Assembly: GCA_035559535.1 (NCBI GenBank)
Contig: DATMBG010000051.1
Span: 186,001-250,000, forward strand
Length of the DNA stretch: 64,000 nucleotides
Direction of reading: 5' to 3'
From: Candidatus Limnocylindrales bacterium
GTDB lineage: Bacteria; Moduliflexota; Moduliflexia; Moduliflexales; JAUQPW01
Below are positions 61,814 through 64,000 of this stretch, piece by piece. The position numbers and the translations under genes are program-made. The notes below the pieces were generated by a model, which was not told where the DNA came from, searched no databases, and was given only the letters and a program-made list of their open reading frames with translations. Each line of letters opens with the position of its first letter. Position 1 is the stretch's first letter.

Positions 61814-62365
61814 ATGAAATTTCTTTGTGTCGATTGTGATGAGCCTATGAAAATCAAGAGAACTGAGGGGCCTGAAGAGGGGTCCTTAACGGTTATATTT
61901 GGTTGCCCTATTTGTCAAAGGGATATCGCTTTATTGACAAATCCCTGGGAAACTCAATTGCTCAGATCCATGGACATAAAAGTAGGGGGAAAGACGGTCC
62001 CGGCGGAACCTATGTCCATGATTCGAACAACTTTAGCCCAAAAGCGCGAAGAAAGTAAGGATAAACAAACCGTCTTGGGCCCGGCATTGGAAACCCAGAA
62101 TCAGAAGGATCAGGAACTTCAAACCTTGGATTCCGGACCGGGTTGCCCTTTTTCGCAAATAGTGTCCGATGCCTTTGCCCATAATACCTCTTCATCTGGT
62201 AAAGAGCCTGTTTGGACCGCAGAAGCTGAGAAACGGCTAGAACGGATTCCAGGCTTTGTAAGGCCTATGGTAAAAAAGGGTGTTGAGATGTACGCCAGGG
62301 AACGGGGCTATAGCGAAATAAATGAAGCCGTTATGGATGAAGCTAGAGGAAGATTCGGCATGTGA
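61814..62365 (+). CDS. zinc-ribbon protein with C-terminal PCP_red domain
   Basis: A 183-residue soluble protein. The N-terminus has CVDCDEPM (about residues 5-12) and a second pair CPIC (about 36-39), a likely zinc or iron knuckle. After a variable middle, the C-terminal 55 residues form a PCP_red domain (VWTAEAEKRLERIPGFVRPM, then KGVEMYARERGYSEINEAV). It shares this module with the stress fusion at 58.8 kb. It is followed 8 nt later by the CopD-like gene on the same strand, so those two form an operon. Confidence 0.8.
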   Translation: MKFLCVDCDEPMKIKRTEGPEEGSLTVIFGCPICQRDIALLTNPWETQLLRSMDIKVGGKTVPAEPMSMIRTTLAQKREESKDKQTVLGPALETQNQKDQELQTLDSGPGCPFSQIVSDAFAHNTSSSGKEPVWTAEAEKRLERIPGFVRPMVKKGVEMYARERGYSEINEAVMDEARGRFGM

Positions 62366-62373
62366 GATAAGTT

Positions 62374-62880
62374 ATGAGCTATCTGGCTATTTTCATTCTC
62401 TGGTTACATGTTTTAGCAGTTATTACCTGGATTGGGGGAATGATTTTCACGCTGGTAACCCTTGTCCCTAATCTGAAAACGCCTTTGTCCATTGAACAAC
62501 TACGGCTTTTTCAGAATGCCCAGACCCGATTTCACTTCCTTGCGGCAAGGGCCGCCGAAATTATTGTGCTGACCGGTATTTTCAATGTGCTGATTCGTGG
62601 ATATTATTCTCAATTTCAATATTCCCCGGCTTATATGTGGATACTTACCTTAAAAATCATCCTCCTCGGAGTGATGATTGCGATCCGGGTGATAAGTTCC
62701 CGTACGGCGGTTTCGAAGATCAGTGATTTTCTTTTGACCCTCCCACCTGCTAAACAGTTCACCGACCAAATACCCGATTCTATTATGCAATTACAACGAA
62801 AGTCCCAATATTTCTTGATGATTAATACGGTGCTTGGGATGGTCGTTCTGTTTCTGGCTCTCATGCTCAGGAATTTTTGA
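62374..62880 (+). CDS. CopD-like four-span membrane protein
   Basis: A 168-residue protein with four membrane spans (about 5-27, 50-70, 85-104, 143-165). It keeps the early WLHVLAVITWIGGMIF and FHFLAAR histidine positions typical of the CopD/DUF2269-like group, whose members are linked to copper uptake or haem binding. The His pair could bind copper or haem. It overlaps functionally with the neighbouring cytochrome and cupredoxin genes by context only. It starts 8 nt after the PCP_red gene. Confidence 0.75.
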   Translation: MSYLAIFILWLHVLAVITWIGGMIFTLVTLVPNLKTPLSIEQLRLFQNAQTRFHFLAARAAEIIVLTGIFNVLIRGYYSQFQYSPAYMWILTLKIILLGVMIAIRVISSRTAVSKISDFLLTLPPAKQFTDQIPDSIMQLQRKSQYFLMINTVLGMVVLFLALMLRNF

Positions 62881-62982
62881 GGTGGGAAGATGTCCTGTTG
62901 AATACCTCTACAGCCGGGGAGCCCAACTTAAAAAGTAACGGGAGGTCCTCATTTAATTCCTAAATTTAAAAATCGAAAAATT

Positions 62983-64000
62983 ATGGAGTATAGAGTTCAC
63001 ACCATCTCCTGGAACATTACCAAACGATGCAATATCCAGTGTGCCCATTGTTATCTGGATGCTGCCTACAGAACCGGGGAACGGATCGGGGAATTAAGTA
63101 CCGAAGAATGCTTCCGAATTATTGACCAGATTGAAGAGGTAAATCCCCATGCTTTATTGATTCTGACGGGAGGAGAACCTCTATTAAGAAAGGATATTTT
63201 TGAGATTGCCCGCTACGCTTCGCAGAAAAAATTTATGGTCGTTATCGGAACGAACGGGACCATTCTCAATGATAAACTGGTACAGAAAATGGTGGCGGCG
63301 GGAGTTAAAGGGGTCAGTATCAGTCTTCATTCGGTAAGACCGGAAGCCCATGACCACTTTACCCAGGTTCCTGGATCCTGGCAAAAAGCAGTCCGAGGGG
63401 CTCAAGTCCTCAAGAGGAATCAGGTGGAGTTTATTATCCAGACTTCTACCATGTCCTGGAATTACGATGAAATCCCCAGGATTGTGGATTTTGCCTATGA
63501 ACTGGGGGCCCGGTTTTTCAACCTTTACTTTCTTGTGTGTACCGGTCGAGGCCAGGGACTTAGTGGAAAGGATATTAGCGAAGCCCGGTATGAAGCCATG
63601 CTGGTGCAGGTATTTGAGATGCAAAAGAAGTATCAGGGTAAAATGCTTATCAGTGCCAAGTGTACCCCTCAATATAAACGGATTGTTTACGAAGCTGATC
63701 CCAACTCTCCTTACCTCAAGAGCTACTCAGGCGGCTGTCCGGCAGCTACCCACTATGCCCAGATTACTCCCACCGGGGAAGTAACCCCCTGTCCTTATAT
63801 GTCTATTCCCTTAGGAAATGTCAGAAAGAAATCCTTTGCCGAGATCTGGCATACCTCACCCCTTCTTAATCAGCTTCGAGATCGAAAACTTCTCCAGGGA
63901 AGGTGTGGAAGTTGCGAATTTAAGGTGGTTTGTAGTGGATGTCGGGCCAGGGCTTTTGCAGAGACGGGTAACTACCTTGCCGAAGATCCCTCCTGTCAGT
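62983..64000 (+). CDS. radical SAM/SPASM protein, haem-synthase (AhbD)/NirJ-like, cut by window end
   Basis: The frame is open from ATG 62983 to the end of the window (339 codons visible), so the 3' end is missing. The radical SAM cluster motif is CNIQCAHC (Cys16, Cys20, Cys23), followed by LLILTGGEPLLRKDI. The C-terminal SPASM-like region has CPAATHYAQITPTGEVTPCP and CGSCEFKVVCSGC. This pattern matches the AhbC/AhbD/NirJ group that trims haem precursors to haem or haem d1. GGAGGT at 62941-62946 is far from the ATG, so the real start may be an upstream rare codon (ATT at 62956 is in frame). It fits the multihaem context. Confidence 0.85.
   Translation, partial: MEYRVHTISWNITKRCNIQCAHCYLDAAYRTGERIGELSTEECFRIIDQIEEVNPHALLILTGGEPLLRKDIFEIARYASQKKFMVVIGTNGTILNDKLVQKMVAAGVKGVSISLHSVRPEAHDHFTQVPGSWQKAVRGAQVLKRNQVEFIIQTSTMSWNYDEIPRIVDFAYELGARFFNLYFLVCTGRGQGLSGKDISEARYEAMLVQVFEMQKKYQGKMLISAKCTPQYKRIVYEADPNSPYLKSYSGGCPAATHYAQITPTGEVTPCPYMSIPLGNVRKKSFAEIWHTSPLLNQLRDRKLLQGRCGSCEFKVVCSGCRARAFAETGNYLAEDPSCQ

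Overview
The window is a chromosomal segment from a Gram-negative-type, non-photosynthetic bacterium of moderate GC. It carries a lipoprotein, an outer-membrane-like DUF3187 protein, Tat-type signals, a multihaem respiratory chain and a housekeeping recA. The b6-type cytochrome complex with a multihaem c subunit, PCP_red proteins, sugar ABC transport and acyl-CoA enzymes would fit a deep-branching environmental lineage (Methylomirabilota-, Tectomicrobia- or Nitrospirota-like). That placement is an inference; the sequence does not settle it. No rRNA, tRNA, CRISPR array, transposase or integrase was seen.

Layout. 0-8 kb: the 3' end of a MurJ-like gene, a lipoprotein, then on the minus strand a transglutaminase/DUF58 pair, recA, a DUF3187 protein and a small membrane protein. 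8-19.4 kb: metabolic genes (HAD dehalogenase, APC permease, cupin, amidohydrolase, quinone oxidoreductase, GH172-like enzyme) interspersed with two families of short dispersed palindromes, including a gene-free repeat island at 9.1-11.3 kb. 19.4-31.9 kb: an acyl-CoA ligase/hydratase pair, a GNAT enzyme, a B12-type radical SAM enzyme, a lactonase-like protein, a sugar ABC importer without its own ATPase, a second enoyl-CoA hydratase, a di-haem peroxidase and small accessory proteins.

32-51.4 kb is a signalling district. It holds an SH3/FGE-fold protein lacking the FGE cysteines, a TPR-CHAT protease translationally coupled to a TPR-M48 metallopeptidase, and a membrane-anchored J-domain protein. 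A four-gene plus-strand operon follows: a Ser/Thr kinase with fourteen WD40 repeats, an FHA-GAF-cyclase-PP2C fusion, an FHA-GAF-cyclase paralogue missing a metal-binding Asp, and an FHA-zinc-ribbon-kinase. Writer, reader and eraser of phosphorylation sit together with a nucleotide-cyclase module.

52-64 kb is a respiratory and redox cluster: Rieske protein, cytochrome b6, a 55-residue single-span protein, a subunit-IV-like protein, a coiled-coil cytochrome c with eight CxxCH motifs and a cupredoxin-like protein. It continues with a universal-stress/rubredoxin/PCP_red fusion, an Mrp ATPase, a second PCP_red protein, a CopD-like membrane protein and a haem-biosynthesis-like radical SAM enzyme cut by the window edge. 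Many gaps between these genes contain long imperfect hairpins of unrelated sequence.

The items most worth a second look are the 28-nt palindrome family (including copies inside reading frames), the CHAT-M48 couple, the kinase/FHA/cyclase/phosphatase operon, and the octahaem b6-type complex with its neighbouring PCP_red proteins.
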